Positions 18,044 through 27,755 of a stretch of DNA of 64,000 nt are shown here, in pieces. The DNA is taken from NCBI RefSeq assembly GCF_001679005.1, contig NZ_LXTW01000012.1:62001-126000 (forward strand), read 5' to 3'. Position numbers and translations under genes: made by a program. Below the pieces are notes generated by a model. That model did not search any database. It saw only the letters and a list, made by a program, of their open reading frames with translations, and had not been told where the DNA came from. The number at the start of each line of letters is the position of its first letter. Positions within the stretch are counted from its first letter, which is position 1. The stretch is from Moraxella nonliquefaciens. Its GTDB lineage: Bacteria > Pseudomonadota > Gammaproteobacteria > Pseudomonadales > Moraxellaceae.

Positions 18044-18230
18044 AACCACAACAGCAACCTTATCATGCCACACCAACTGTAAAATAAATGGCGATTTCAT
18101 GTAAAAACAGCCACTTAGTGATGAATTTTACTTTTAAAGAACGCCAAAATAAGGTAAAATACATGATTTAGCCTTGCTTGATTAAAATCTGTCAAATGTG
18201 CATATGATGAACATAATGGGTTAGGTTTTA

Positions 18231-19025
18231 GTGTGGATGGGTTTTTTGGTGGGCAGAACCGTGACAGAGATGGCATCAAACCGTATTAATCGTATTGATG
18301 ATAAGCGTGCAGAACATGATGATAAGTACTTGTCAAAATCATGGCAATCTGCTTTGGTGACGCTTGTTTTGTTATTTATCATCGGTTTTTTTACCATGCA
18401 GACCATCGGCAAAAGCCCTGCTAAGCCCATTTATATCATGTCATCAAATCTAAACGCCTTTGAGCGTCAGTCGCTGACAGGTGTGGTTTTACCTTTGGGT
18501 GATTTTCCTTTTTTTGGGGGCAATTTACATCAGATTCATGATGAATTGATGAAGCTGTCATGGGTGGAGTATGCCAAAGTCAAGCGAGATTGGCACCGTG
18601 GTATCGTCGTGGAAGTTGTGCCACGTAAGCCCATTGCTAATTTTGGCAGTCAGGATTTATTAGATGCTAATGGTGTGGTTTTCAAGCCCGCCAATACAAG
18701 CGAGCTCATGAATGAAGATTTGGTGACTGTGCATGGGTCGGTCGCTCATGTAAATGCCATCATGCACAAAATGCGTTATGTCAATGAGCGTTTTGCTCCC
18801 CTTGGTCTGACAGTTAATGATTTGATTTTGACATCTCGTAACACTTGGATTATTCGTTTTCATAACGGTCTTCGGGTGGTTGTGGATGATGAAAATACCG
18901 AGCAAAAACTGTATCATTTGGCGGTGGTGTTAAAAGAGCGATTTGCCAACCGCATTCATGAAATGCAGTCGGTGGACTTGCGTTATAAAAATGGGTTTTC
19001 TATCGCATGGCAAGATAAAAGATAA
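18231..19025 (+). CDS. ftsQ: Cell division protein FtsQ
   Basis: About 264 aa, a bitopic inner-membrane divisome protein linking early and late division proteins through FtsB-FtsL. A short cytoplasmic tail is followed by one membrane helix (ALVTLVLLFIIGFFTMQ, about residues 42-58), a POTRA domain with LSWVEYAKVKRDWHRG (the conserved W-V...V-R-W pattern) and VEVVPRKPIANFG, then the beta domain. The start is uncertain: GTG 18231, ATG 18237, GTG 18261 and ATG 18270 are all in frame, and 18261 has the best G-rich upstream sequence. Identity is supported by position between ddl and ftsA. Confidence 0.92.
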   Translation: MWMGFLVGRTVTEMASNRINRIDDKRAEHDDKYLSKSWQSALVTLVLLFIIGFFTMQTIGKSPAKPIYIMSSNLNAFERQSLTGVVLPLGDFPFFGGNLHQIHDELMKLSWVEYAKVKRDWHRGIVVEVVPRKPIANFGSQDLLDANGVVFKPANTSELMNEDLVTVHGSVAHVNAIMHKMRYVNERFAPLGLTVNDLILTSRNTWIIRFHNGLRVVVDDENTEQKLYHLAVVLKERFANRIHEMQSVDLRYKNGFSIAWQDKR

Positions 19026-19160
19026 AGACTAACCTAGGGCAATGTTTTGACTTTATGTTTTTAACATTGATTTATTTTTGATGGATTTTTAACAAGTATT
19101 TTGACCATTTTATTTTTATTTTTATTTTTAGGACGCAAAGTCTTCTTAATTTGATTTAAT

Positions 19161-20486
19161 ATGATACCCAATTCTGACATTCATGCGGTGATTCATCTTA
19201 GTTCCACGGCGGTGTATACCATTGTGGGCTATTTTGACGTGCATCACAAAAAAACTCAGGTAATGGGCTTGGGTATTGCCAAAACAGATGCGTTCTTTGG
19301 TGGTCAAATCATCAACCGTGAACATCTGCTAAGTGCCATTTACAAGTCTGTGCGTGAGGCCATTGATATGGCAGGCGTACAAGTTTCTTATGTGGGACTG
19401 TCTTTTGCCAGTCCTGCCATGAAAGGTGAAAATGGCATTCATGATAAAATCATCGCAGGGCAACAGCCCATAGGTGGGGGTAAACTTGGGCGTAAGATAA
19501 CGCATGATGATATCAGAGATGTTCTAAATGAGGCTAAATCAAAACTTGGGCAACAAGAGCGTAAAGAGGTTCAGCTTTGCCAACAGCGTTTTTGGCTTGA
19601 TGATGATCAAGATGCCAAAGAAGTGGTGGGCATGCTTGCCAGCAAATTAACAGCAAGCTATCATCTTATTAGCATTCCTAGCATGTTCTACGCCCAAATC
19701 AAGGATTTGCTGACATCTAACAACCTAGAAGTTCATCCCATGTTCTTTGATGGGATAGCCAGTAGTGAGTATGCGTTAAGTGCTGATGAAAAACAGCGTG
19801 GCGTGTGCTTTATTGACATCGGTGCGGCACTTACTAAGGTGTGTTTATACCAAGAGGGCGTGTTGCTGTATAGTCGCTGTTTGCCTGTGGGTGGACAACT
19901 GGTGGATACGGACATTGCCAGTACATTTGGACTGACTTTGCTTGAAGCGGAGTCCTTAAAAAAACATCACGGTTCAGCCAACACCGCCAAACAAAGTAAA
20001 AGCGATTTTATCACCTTGAAAAAACGCCACCATGACAGTGAACTGACCGTACATTTGTATAAACTTGCCAGTGTTATTGAAGCACGCTATTTGGCATTAT
20101 TAAATGAGATTTTTGATGAGCTGACCGATAAAGGGCTGAACCAATTCATGGACATGGGGGTGGTATTGGCTGGTGGTGGAGCAGACATGACAGATTTGGC
20201 TGGATTGATAGAAAGACAGTTTGGCGTGAGCGTGCGTCAAATGAGCATTAATACCAAAGTGGCGGTATACACACAGATGATGAGTGATGAAAATATTGGT
20301 TTATTAAAAACACATTTGTTTGACCCTAAATTACACAGCATTTTAGGGGCGCTGATGTATTATCAAAGTGAGCAATATGCTCGTGATGAACGTGGACAGT
20401 TCGGTGAAATAGATGGGTCTGGGCTGTTTGGGCATATTAGGAAAAGTTGTCAATCATGGCTTGATAAGTTAAGACAATTATTATAA
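19161..20486 (+). CDS. ftsA: Cell division protein FtsA
   Basis: 441 aa, the actin-like membrane tether of the Z ring. Actin-fold phosphate loops are visible as GVCFIDIGAALTKVCLY (about residues 213-229) and VVLAGGGADMTDLAG (about 333-347). The SHS2-type 1C domain lies between about 80 and 165, and a short amphipathic C-terminus (KSCQSWLDKLRQLL) would be the membrane-targeting helix. The N-terminus is somewhat divergent (HLSSTAVYTIVGYF). It sits between ftsQ and ftsZ as in other dcw clusters. Confidence 0.95.
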   Translation: MIPNSDIHAVIHLSSTAVYTIVGYFDVHHKKTQVMGLGIAKTDAFFGGQIINREHLLSAIYKSVREAIDMAGVQVSYVGLSFASPAMKGENGIHDKIIAGQQPIGGGKLGRKITHDDIRDVLNEAKSKLGQQERKEVQLCQQRFWLDDDQDAKEVVGMLASKLTASYHLISIPSMFYAQIKDLLTSNNLEVHPMFFDGIASSEYALSADEKQRGVCFIDIGAALTKVCLYQEGVLLYSRCLPVGGQLVDTDIASTFGLTLLEAESLKKHHGSANTAKQSKSDFITLKKRHHDSELTVHLYKLASVIEARYLALLNEIFDELTDKGLNQFMDMGVVLAGGGADMTDLAGLIERQFGVSVRQMSINTKVAVYTQMMSDENIGLLKTHLFDPKLHSILGALMYYQSEQYARDERGQFGEIDGSGLFGHIRKSCQSWLDKLRQLL

Positions 20487-20529
20487 CACTCCTGCTTGCC
20501 ATCCATTGATGGCTTATTTCAATCCAATC

Positions 20530-20571
20530 ATTCACCCTACTATTTAATATGGGGTGAATTAGTGCTATAAT
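20530..20571 (+). promoter_or_regulatory. Hairpin and promoter upstream of ftsZ
   Basis: An inverted repeat ATTCACCC / GGGGTGAAT (20530-20537, 20551-20559) is followed 6 bp later by TATAAT (20566-20571), 48 bp before the ftsZ start. This suggests a separate ftsZ promoter that may overlap a regulatory palindrome. The -35 is weak. Confidence 0.4.
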
Positions 20572-20619
20572 GTCAAAATATTTTCTATGTCGCTATGATA
20601 AAAGAATTCGGAGAAACAC

Positions 20620-21813
20620 ATGTCTAAATATGGTCTTGACACAGATGACGGTCAAGTAAATCACGGTAAAGCTCGCTTTATCGTGTTTGGTGTGGGTGGC
20701 GGCGGTGGTAATGCCGTAGAATACATGGTGCAAGAGGGCATTAATGGCGTAACCTTTGTTGCTGCCAATACAGATCGCACTGCACTTGATAATCTGACCG
20801 TACCACATAAGATTCAGCTTGGCTCAGAGGGTTTGGGTGCAGGTGGCAATCCCGAGGAGGGTCGTCGTTACGCCGAAGAAGACGAAGATGAAATCCGTTC
20901 AATGTTAGATGGTTATAATATGGTGTTTATCACCGCAGGCATGGGCGGTGGTACGGGTACAGGAGCTGCCCCTGTGGTGGCACGTATTGCCAAGGAGATG
21001 GGCATTTTGACTGTGGCTGTGGTAACCACACCGTTTAACTTTGAAGGCAAAAAACGCATGAAGTCTGCCAAAGATGGTGTTAGCCAACTGGCGGAGCTTG
21101 TTGATGCCATCATTACCATTCCCAACGAAAAGCTGTTAAAGATTTATAAGCAAATCTCTTTTATAGACGGACTCAAAAAAGCCGATGATGTGCTATTGCA
21201 TGCGGTGAGTGGTTTGGTGCAAATTGTGGATACAGCGGATAACGTGGTGATTAACACCGATTTTAGAGATGTGCGTACCGCCATGACTGCCAAAGGTTAT
21301 GCGATGATGGGCATTGGTCGTGCCAGTGGTGATGATCGTGCCAGACAGGCAGCCGAAAAAGCCATTCGTTCGCCACTGCTTGATGATATTCGTCTTGAAA
21401 ATGCCAAAGGTCTGTTGGTAAACATTACCGCAGCTGAACTTATGATGAGTGAGCCTGAGGAGATTGCCGAAGCATTATCATCCATTGCTGACTTAGAAGA
21501 GGGTAATATTTTCTATGGCTATGTCCAAGATGAGAACATGGGTGATGAAATTCATGTTACTGTGATTGCCACAGGTTTGACTTTGGATGACCGTCCAAAA
21601 GTTACCATACAACAAGCACCGATTAAAAACCTACAAACTGCCCCAGTAGGTCATGTCAGTGCTTTGGAGAGTCGACAACAAGCACAGCAGACCGAGCCAC
21701 AGAGTGCCCCCCAGTCAATACAAGCACAAGCTCAGCCACAGAGTGCCCCCCAAATCAAAACACGCATTGATGTGAACAGTTATCTAAAATCGCAACAGCA
21801 CAACAATAAGTAG
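20620..21813 (+). CDS. ftsZ: Cell division protein FtsZ
   Basis: A 397-aa tubulin-like GTPase forming the division ring. The GTP-binding signature GMGGGTGTGAAPVVA lies near residues 107-121, with FGVGGGGGNAVEYM at 24-37 and the T7 loop NVVINTDFRDVRTAM near 208-222. The C-terminal linker is Gln-rich and carries a duplicated QSAPQ segment. It ends in a recognisable but divergent conserved tail (IDVNSYLKSQ) that would bind FtsA. It is the last gene of the dcw cluster and is followed by a terminator. Confidence 0.98.
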   Translation: MSKYGLDTDDGQVNHGKARFIVFGVGGGGGNAVEYMVQEGINGVTFVAANTDRTALDNLTVPHKIQLGSEGLGAGGNPEEGRRYAEEDEDEIRSMLDGYNMVFITAGMGGGTGTGAAPVVARIAKEMGILTVAVVTTPFNFEGKKRMKSAKDGVSQLAELVDAIITIPNEKLLKIYKQISFIDGLKKADDVLLHAVSGLVQIVDTADNVVINTDFRDVRTAMTAKGYAMMGIGRASGDDRARQAAEKAIRSPLLDDIRLENAKGLLVNITAAELMMSEPEEIAEALSSIADLEEGNIFYGYVQDENMGDEIHVTVIATGLTLDDRPKVTIQQAPIKNLQTAPVGHVSALESRQQAQQTEPQSAPQSIQAQAQPQSAPQIKTRIDVNSYLKSQQHNNK

Positions 21814-21826
21814 TAAATACTTTGAT

Positions 21827-21853
21827 AAACCCTGCCATTGGTGGGGTTTTATT
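21827..21853 (+). terminator. Terminator after ftsZ
   Basis: The imperfect stem AAACCCTGCC / GGTGGGGTTT is followed by TATTTT. Confidence 0.65.
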
Positions 21854-21897
21854 TTATGTGATGACAAGAATAAACGGCAGCATGAGATGGATAATAT

Positions 21898-22791
21898 ATG
21901 ATAAGAGTGGATTTACACAGTCACAGTACCTGCTCTGATGGTACATTTTGCCCTGCCCATACGGTCAGATTGGCTCATGATGCGGGTATTGATATTTTTG
22001 CTCTAACCGACCATGACACCATCTCTGGTATTGATGAGGCTAGGCAAATGGCAGATGAGCTCGGCATGCGTTTGATTAATGGGGTAGAGATTAGTTGTCA
22101 TCATCAGATAAGTGGTGGTTATGGTAAAAATCAAACAACAACCAAAACCATTCATATACTTGCTCTTAACTTTACCAACAAAGAACGCCTAAATCAAAAA
22201 CTCAACCATCTGCAAAACTCTCGTGCCACTCGTGGGCATGCCATTGTAATAAAAATGGCAAAAATATTGGCAGACATGGCAGACTTTGTTCATATCAATG
22301 AGCAAGTATTATGGCAGGCGGTGCTGACCAAAGCACAAGGTAATGCCAAAGCTGTGGGGCGGGCTCATATTGCTTGCGTACTCTTTGAGATGGGTGTGGT
22401 AAAGACGGTTCAGGAGGCTTTTGATAAATATCTGGCGGACAATAAGCCTGCCTATGTTGCCATTGATAGCCTAAGCATGGCACAGACGATTGCACTCATT
22501 CATGAGTGTGGTGGCATCTCGGTATTGGCTCACCCCACTCGTTATCACTTATCCGCCACACGTGTGCGTAAGCTCATCGCTGATTTTGCCATGCTGGGAG
22601 GTCAGGCGATTGAACTGCCCATTCCCAGTGAGCCGATAGCCACCCAAGCGATGATAGACAGGTGCGTGTCAGAGTATGGACTGATGGTGTCTGTGGGGTC
22701 GGATTTTCATGGTCAAAACATGCCATGGCGAAAACTTGGAAGAGTTGCCACACCCAAGGCAGGACAGGTGGGAGTATGGGAGCAATTTTAG
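21898..22791 (+). CDS. PHP-domain phosphoesterase, RNase AM (YciV/TrpH) family
   Basis: A 297-aa PHP-fold metal phosphoesterase. The four PHP motifs are visible: DLHSHSTCSDG (residues 4-14), LTDHDTISG (about 37-45), the HECGGISVLAHP block (about 200) and VGSDFHGQNMP near the end. Proteins of this family (E. coli YciV, now Rnm) trim 5' ends of rRNA and hydrolyse pAp. Its stop codon overlaps the truD stop on the opposite strand (22788-22791). Confidence 0.9.
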   Translation: MIRVDLHSHSTCSDGTFCPAHTVRLAHDAGIDIFALTDHDTISGIDEARQMADELGMRLINGVEISCHHQISGGYGKNQTTTKTIHILALNFTNKERLNQKLNHLQNSRATRGHAIVIKMAKILADMADFVHINEQVLWQAVLTKAQGNAKAVGRAHIACVLFEMGVVKTVQEAFDKYLADNKPAYVAIDSLSMAQTIALIHECGGISVLAHPTRYHLSATRVRKLIADFAMLGGQAIELPIPSEPIATQAMIDRCVSEYGLMVSVGSDFHGQNMPWRKLGRVATPKAGQVGVWEQF

Positions 22792-23870
22792 CGGTTTTGT
22801 ATCAAGTGCTCACACACAGCAAACAGAACACTGGTGGCAAAACTGCCCGTGGGTAACTCAAAATGTAGCGTTAGATTGTTGTCAGACCATTGCCAATCAA
22901 GGTGATAAATCCTTAGGCGTAAGGGGCGTTGAGTAAGTTTAACCCCAACTTTTAACAGTCCATTTTTAAAAAGTTCAAACTCATCTTGTGCCAATACTGA
23001 CTGATAAATCCGTAGACTCTCATCACTGTTTTTTAGCTCTCCTACCCCAAATAGTGGTGCGGTGGGATGAATGTCTTGTTCTGCCACTCGCCTAATTATT
23101 TCATCATCAATATCTGCACAAAAAATAGAACCCGTACCGTCCAAATTGAACACATCGCCTGATATCGCCTTGTCCCAACACCCAAGTTGCACTCGCTTGC
23201 TCACTAAGGCATTAAATATCATGCTTCTGGCAGATGACACGTACAGACTGTGCTTGTCTGTGTCTTTTTTGAAGGGTTTATAAGGTTTGCCAGATGAACA
23301 TATTTTTTCAAAAAAGACTTTGGCTTGATGGATATTATCACCATCATGTCCAAAGCGTTGTTTGCCAACATAATTTGGTACACCCATCTGCCCAACATGA
23401 GCAAGCTGTGCATTGATGGCAGAGACCTCGCCTGTTACTTGCCTTAGCGTGATGGTAAAGGCATTTGCCTTGTGCGTGCCACGGTGTAGTTTTTTGTCAT
23501 GCCAATGATGGGCAATGAGTGTCAGACATTCACCCTCTTTTAGATACTCCTTGATGAATTCATCAAAAGCTGTTGTGGGCAGACCACGCTTAGGCAGTCT
23601 TAGGCTAAACCATTGGTACGTTTGGGCATGACGGTCTTTTAATCCAGAGTAGCCAACATCACGTATGCAAATATTTGCCCAGTTTGCTAGCAGTTTGGCG
23701 ACAAAAGCGGTATTCATGCCGACTTTACAGACATGCACCCACAAATGTTCGCCTTGACCACTAAAATCAACATCCATCAGCTCTTTGACGATAAAATCAG
23801 CAGGATAAGTCTTAAAATCTGCCGAGATGATGGCAGGAGCAAAAGGGCGGTGTGGGGCAGGATACGTCAT
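22788..23870 (-). CDS. truD: tRNA pseudouridine(13) synthase TruD
   Basis: A 360-aa enzyme that isomerises U13 of tRNA-Glu to pseudouridine. The catalytic motif GYSGLKDRHAQTYQWF, with the nucleophilic Asp, lies near residues 75-90. NYVGKQRFGHDGDN and the TRUD insertion domain follow. It ends tail to tail with the PHP gene with overlapping stop codons. Confidence 0.95.
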   Translation of the reverse strand: MTYPAPHRPFAPAIISADFKTYPADFIVKELMDVDFSGQGEHLWVHVCKVGMNTAFVAKLLANWANICIRDVGYSGLKDRHAQTYQWFSLRLPKRGLPTTAFDEFIKEYLKEGECLTLIAHHWHDKKLHRGTHKANAFTITLRQVTGEVSAINAQLAHVGQMGVPNYVGKQRFGHDGDNIHQAKVFFEKICSSGKPYKPFKKDTDKHSLYVSSARSMIFNALVSKRVQLGCWDKAISGDVFNLDGTGSIFCADIDDEIIRRVAEQDIHPTAPLFGVGELKNSDESLRIYQSVLAQDEFELFKNGLLKVGVKLTQRPLRLRIYHLDWQWSDNNLTLHFELPTGSFATSVLFAVCEHLIQNR

Positions 23871-24030
23871 GATGGCAGTCTGGTTAGAATGTTTTTGTTG
23901 GAATGTTTAAAGATGCGTAATAAATACGCCAAGCAAATTAAGTGCTTGTATTGTAGCATGCTTGCCAATCCTTGCCAATGATTCTGCCATTTTTTGGACA
24001 TGTGCCATTCATAATCAGTGAAAATGCCAT

Positions 24031-24070
24031 AAAAGCACCCCAAAAGTTGAGCATCTGACTTTTGGGGTGC
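24031..24070 (-). terminator. Terminator after the AGCS symporter gene
   Basis: A perfect 13-bp stem GCACCCCAAAAGT / ACTTTTGGGGTGC (24035-24047, 24058-24070) is followed on the minus strand by TTTT. Confidence 0.88.
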
Positions 24071-24096
24071 GTTTAGTTAAGCGGCTTTATCTATGG

Positions 24097-25602
24097 TTAT
24101 TTATTTTTTAGTCGCTCCTCCCAAAACGTGGCATTTTTTATGCCAAATTTGGCAGGGTCAAAGGTGATACGCTGACCTGATTTACGCTGAGCTTCATAGT
24201 CAGCAAGCATACGCATGGTAATCCGAGAACTCATAAAAAACATGATTAAAATACCGATGATGTTTAGCCATGCGGTCATGCCCACACCCACATCGCCCCA
24301 TGCCCAGATAGCCCCAGCATTGTTTAGTGCACCATAACCTACCATGATAAGAATGATGATTTTGGCAATGGTGAGCCCTGTTTTTTGGGAGCGTCTGCCC
24401 AAAAATCTTGACAGATATACCACATTAATCTCAGCGATGTGATAATACGCCAAAATCGTGGTAAAGGCAAAAAAGAAAATGGCAACAGCAATGAAGTAAT
24501 TACCAAATGACCCAAAAGTCGTCTCCAATGCCATCTGTGTAAAGGCAGGCGTGCCAATCTCAACGGCAGAATCAATATTTTGGACGATGAATTGCCCTGA
24601 TTCAAGTGTGCCTTGGACGTTGTAGCTACCCATGGTCAAAATCATAAAGGCGGTGGCCGTACACACAATGAGCGTGTCCACATAAACAGAGAATGCCTGT
24701 ACCAATCCTTGTTGGGAAGGGTGATCAACTTCGGCAGCCCCTGAATGATGGGGGCCTGTACCTTGACCTGCTTCGTTTGAATACACCCCACGCTTAACAC
24801 CCCAACCAATCGCTGCCCCAAAGCCTGCCATTGGGTTGAATATATCGCCCATGATAAGTCCAAAGACCGCAGGGATTTTGTCAAGATTCATAAACATAAT
24901 AAGTAGAGCAAGTGCGATATAGCCGACCGCCATAAATGGCACGACAATCTCAGCAAAACTTGCAATACGCTTGATGCCACCTAGGATAATCACACCCACC
25001 GCAACAACCACAACCGCCATGACAGCGATGCGTAACGTGCCAACTTCCAATCCTAAGAAATTGACCAAATGACCCTCGCCTGTGATGCGAGTTACCGCAC
25101 TGGCAACGCCATTGGCTTGCACCCCTGGCAAAAATACGCCACATGAGATGATCATCGCCACAGCAAAGAGGATGGCATACCATTTTTGCCCAAGTCCTTT
25201 TTCAAAATAATAAGCAGGGCCACCACGGTATTGACCTGTGATGGGGTCTCGCTCTTTGTAGATTTGTGATAATGTGCTCTCAGCATAAGCGGTAGATGCA
25301 CCCAAAAACGCCACCACCCACATCCAAAATACCGCCGAAGGCCCACCAAATCCAATGGCAGCTGCCACCCCTGCAATGTTACCTACACCGACACGGTTGG
25401 CAAGTGCCACCACAAATGCTTGAAAAGAAGAAATCCCATCATCGCTTTTGGTTTTGTTAAATACAAGACGTACCATCTCACCAAACAGACGCAACTGTAC
25501 AAAACGGGTCATGATGGAATAAAAAAGCCCTGCACCAAGACACAGATAAATCAAGGCAGGACTCCAAATAATCCCATTTAACCAATCTACAACGTCATTC
25601 AT
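24097..25602 (-). CDS. Sodium:alanine/glycine symporter (AGCS family)
   Basis: A 501-aa inner-membrane carrier with about 11 helices that couples Na+ entry to alanine or glycine uptake. Family signatures are NRVGVGNIAGVAAAIGFGGPSAVFWMWVVAF and AGFGAAIGWGVKRGVYSNEAGQGTGPHHSGAAEV read in parts: NRVGVGNIAGVA (about residue 66) and GVYSNEAGQGTG (about 275). AGGGAG lies 8 nt before the ATG at 25602, so that start is preferred over the ATG two codons upstream. Confidence 0.94.
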   Translation of the reverse strand: MNDVVDWLNGIIWSPALIYLCLGAGLFYSIMTRFVQLRLFGEMVRLVFNKTKSDDGISSFQAFVVALANRVGVGNIAGVAAAIGFGGPSAVFWMWVVAFLGASTAYAESTLSQIYKERDPITGQYRGGPAYYFEKGLGQKWYAILFAVAMIISCGVFLPGVQANGVASAVTRITGEGHLVNFLGLEVGTLRIAVMAVVVVAVGVIILGGIKRIASFAEIVVPFMAVGYIALALLIMFMNLDKIPAVFGLIMGDIFNPMAGFGAAIGWGVKRGVYSNEAGQGTGPHHSGAAEVDHPSQQGLVQAFSVYVDTLIVCTATAFMILTMGSYNVQGTLESGQFIVQNIDSAVEIGTPAFTQMALETTFGSFGNYFIAVAIFFFAFTTILAYYHIAEINVVYLSRFLGRRSQKTGLTIAKIIILIMVGYGALNNAGAIWAWGDVGVGMTAWLNIIGILIMFFMSSRITMRMLADYEAQRKSGQRITFDPAKFGIKNATFWEERLKNK

Positions 25603-25876
25603 AGTCATCGCTCCCTATGCACTTGCAATTATGACAAATTAAAAAGTAAAATTTAATAAAAATTTAAGCGTTCACAATTTGCCATATTTTTATAAAAAAA
25701 TCTACAATTTTTTAAAGTTTTTTATATTTTTTGGTTTTGTTGAATTTGCATCAAAATTTTTAACAAAGATTTTGCAAATTTTAACCGTTTTAGCATGCCC
25801 TACATTTTTTTACTTGCATTTGATGGACAAGCCTTTATTATAAGTATGACTTTGTTTGATTTTCAAAAGGCAATTT

Positions 25877-26503
25877 ATGAAAAAACTCATCACATCAGCC
25901 CTACTTGCCAGCACCTTGACTTTGTCAGGCTGTGGTTATAACAACTTGCAAGCCTTAGATGAAGACACCAGTGCCAAATGGTCGGAAGTGGTAAACCAGT
26001 ACCAACGCCGTGCTGACCTTGTGCCAAACCTTGTGGCAGTCGTTGAGCGGTATGCTGAACATGAAAAAGAGGTTTTGACCGAAGTGGCACAAGCTCGCTC
26101 TCGTGTCGGCAGTATTCAGCTCACCCCTGAGACCTTAAATGACCCTAACGCCATGAAAGCATATACCGACGCCCAAGCGGGCATGACATCTGCCTTATCA
26201 AGATTGATGATGGTAACTGAAAATTACCCACAGCTTAAAGCGGACGGCATGTTTCAAGATTTGCAGGCTCAGTTAGAGGGTACCGAGAACCGCATTACAG
26301 TCGCTCGCAATAACTACATCCAAAGTGTGCAAGGCTATAACACCACAGTTCGCAAATTCCCAACGAATCTGACAGCAAAAGTATTTGGCATGCAGACCAA
26401 AGCCAATTTTAGCGTAGAAAATGAACGAGCCATCAGCACCGCTCCAACGGTCAATTTTGGCAGTCATGCCAATACAGGTTCAAAAAGTGCCACAACACCG
26501 TGA
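25877..26503 (+). CDS. LemA-family lipoprotein
   Basis: 208 aa. The signal peptide ends in the lipobox LSGC (Cys19), so the protein is probably lipid-anchored. The LemA core is clear: NNLQALDEDTSAKWSEVVNQYQRRADLVPNLV in overlapping parts, with YQRRADLVPNLVAVVERYA (about residues 45-63), YPQLKADGMFQDLQAQLEGTEN and ITVARNNYIQSVQGYN. LemA proteins commonly sit beside TPM-domain proteins, as here; their biochemical role is unclear. Confidence 0.93.
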   Translation: MKKLITSALLASTLTLSGCGYNNLQALDEDTSAKWSEVVNQYQRRADLVPNLVAVVERYAEHEKEVLTEVAQARSRVGSIQLTPETLNDPNAMKAYTDAQAGMTSALSRLMMVTENYPQLKADGMFQDLQAQLEGTENRITVARNNYIQSVQGYNTTVRKFPTNLTAKVFGMQTKANFSVENERAISTAPTVNFGSHANTGSKSATTP

Positions 26504-26647
26504 TTTGGATAAACATGATTTAAATAAAATGTTTGAATAAAATGCAAACATGTCATGTATCATGTTGCCCATTTATCCACAATGGTGCAAATGGCACCCT
26601 GTATTATTTTTAACATGTCAAATGTGTAATAACAAAAAAGGCAATTT

Positions 26648-27733
26648 ATGACCCCAATCACAGCCCATCATCGTTCGTTATTTGTTCTGCTTGGCATGAG
26701 TGTGTTGCTTGGGGTGGGCACACCTGCCATCGCCAATGCTACCCCCAAAAACACCGCCATAGCAACGCAAAATCTCCAACACGAAGAACAAGCGATAGAG
26801 AATTTAATTGTCTTAAATGAATTGCATAAAGCCCAAAATCAACATGAACCCGAAACCAAAAGTCAGAAAAATTTAGCCCAAACAGTCAATCAATCCGCAC
26901 CACATCAATCTAATGCTACCGCCATTGGTCATGATAAGCTGATTTTGGATGATTCTGTTATTGATGAAGCCCATGTTTTGACTGCCAGTCAAAAGGCTCA
27001 TTTGCAAACACAGCTTAGGCGAATCTACGATGATGGGCTGGCTCAGATGGCGGTGGTCATTGTGCCAACCACAGACGGCATGGACATCTTTGATTATGCC
27101 ATTAATGTGGCTAACCGCTGGCAACTTGGGCAAAAAGACACCGATGAGGGCATTTTGATGGTGGTGGCGATTAACGACCGCAAATTACGTATCGTGACAG
27201 GCTATGGCGTAGAAGGGGTGTTGCCTGATGCGATTTTAAATCGTATTATCCGTGAGCAGATTACCCCAGCTTTTAAGACGGGCGAATACGCACAAGGTCT
27301 GTCGGCAGGCATTGCAAAAATTGATGAAAGGCTTCGTGCTGACCCCCAAACGCTCGCCCGAGCGGACGCACAGCAGATAAATACTGATGAAGACATTAGT
27401 GTGGTACCATTTTTTATTTTTGCCATATTTTTTGGTACGGTGCTTAGTGGGGTTTTGGGGCGGTTTTTGGGAGCAAGTGTCTCCACAGGGGGATTTGTCC
27501 TATTAACAACCTTATTGGGTGTGGGGCTACTTACCGCCATTGGGGCAGGTATTTTGCTTTGGGTATTGCTCATACTTGGTGTGTTTTCAAATGGCTCTCG
27601 CCGTGGTAGTACTTATGGCGGTGGCGGATTTGGCGGAGGTGGTTTTGGCGGAGGCGGCGGTGGTTTTGGTTCTGGCGGATTTGGCGGTGGCGGTGGTAGT
27701 TTTGGCGGCGGTGGTGCAGGTGGTTCTTGGTAA
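26648..27733 (+). CDS. TPM-domain protein with glycine-rich tail (YgcG-like)
   Basis: 361 aa: a signal peptide, an N-terminal spacer of about 75 residues, a TPM domain (about residues 95-225; VIDEAHVLTASQKAHLQTQL through IVTGYGVEGVLPDAILNRII), then two to three hydrophobic helices (about 255-315) and a C-terminal Gly/Ser-rich tail ending GGAGGSW. This is the architecture of YgcG proteins found next to LemA. Function is unproven; the domain is linked to membrane protein turnover or photosystem repair in other organisms. Confidence 0.88.
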   Translation: MTPITAHHRSLFVLLGMSVLLGVGTPAIANATPKNTAIATQNLQHEEQAIENLIVLNELHKAQNQHEPETKSQKNLAQTVNQSAPHQSNATAIGHDKLILDDSVIDEAHVLTASQKAHLQTQLRRIYDDGLAQMAVVIVPTTDGMDIFDYAINVANRWQLGQKDTDEGILMVVAINDRKLRIVTGYGVEGVLPDAILNRIIREQITPAFKTGEYAQGLSAGIAKIDERLRADPQTLARADAQQINTDEDISVVPFFIFAIFFGTVLSGVLGRFLGASVSTGGFVLLTTLLGVGLLTAIGAGILLWVLLILGVFSNGSRRGSTYGGGGFGGGGFGGGGGGFGSGGFGGGGGSFGGGGAGGSW

Positions 27734-27755
27734 CTGATTAAAAAAGGATAAAATT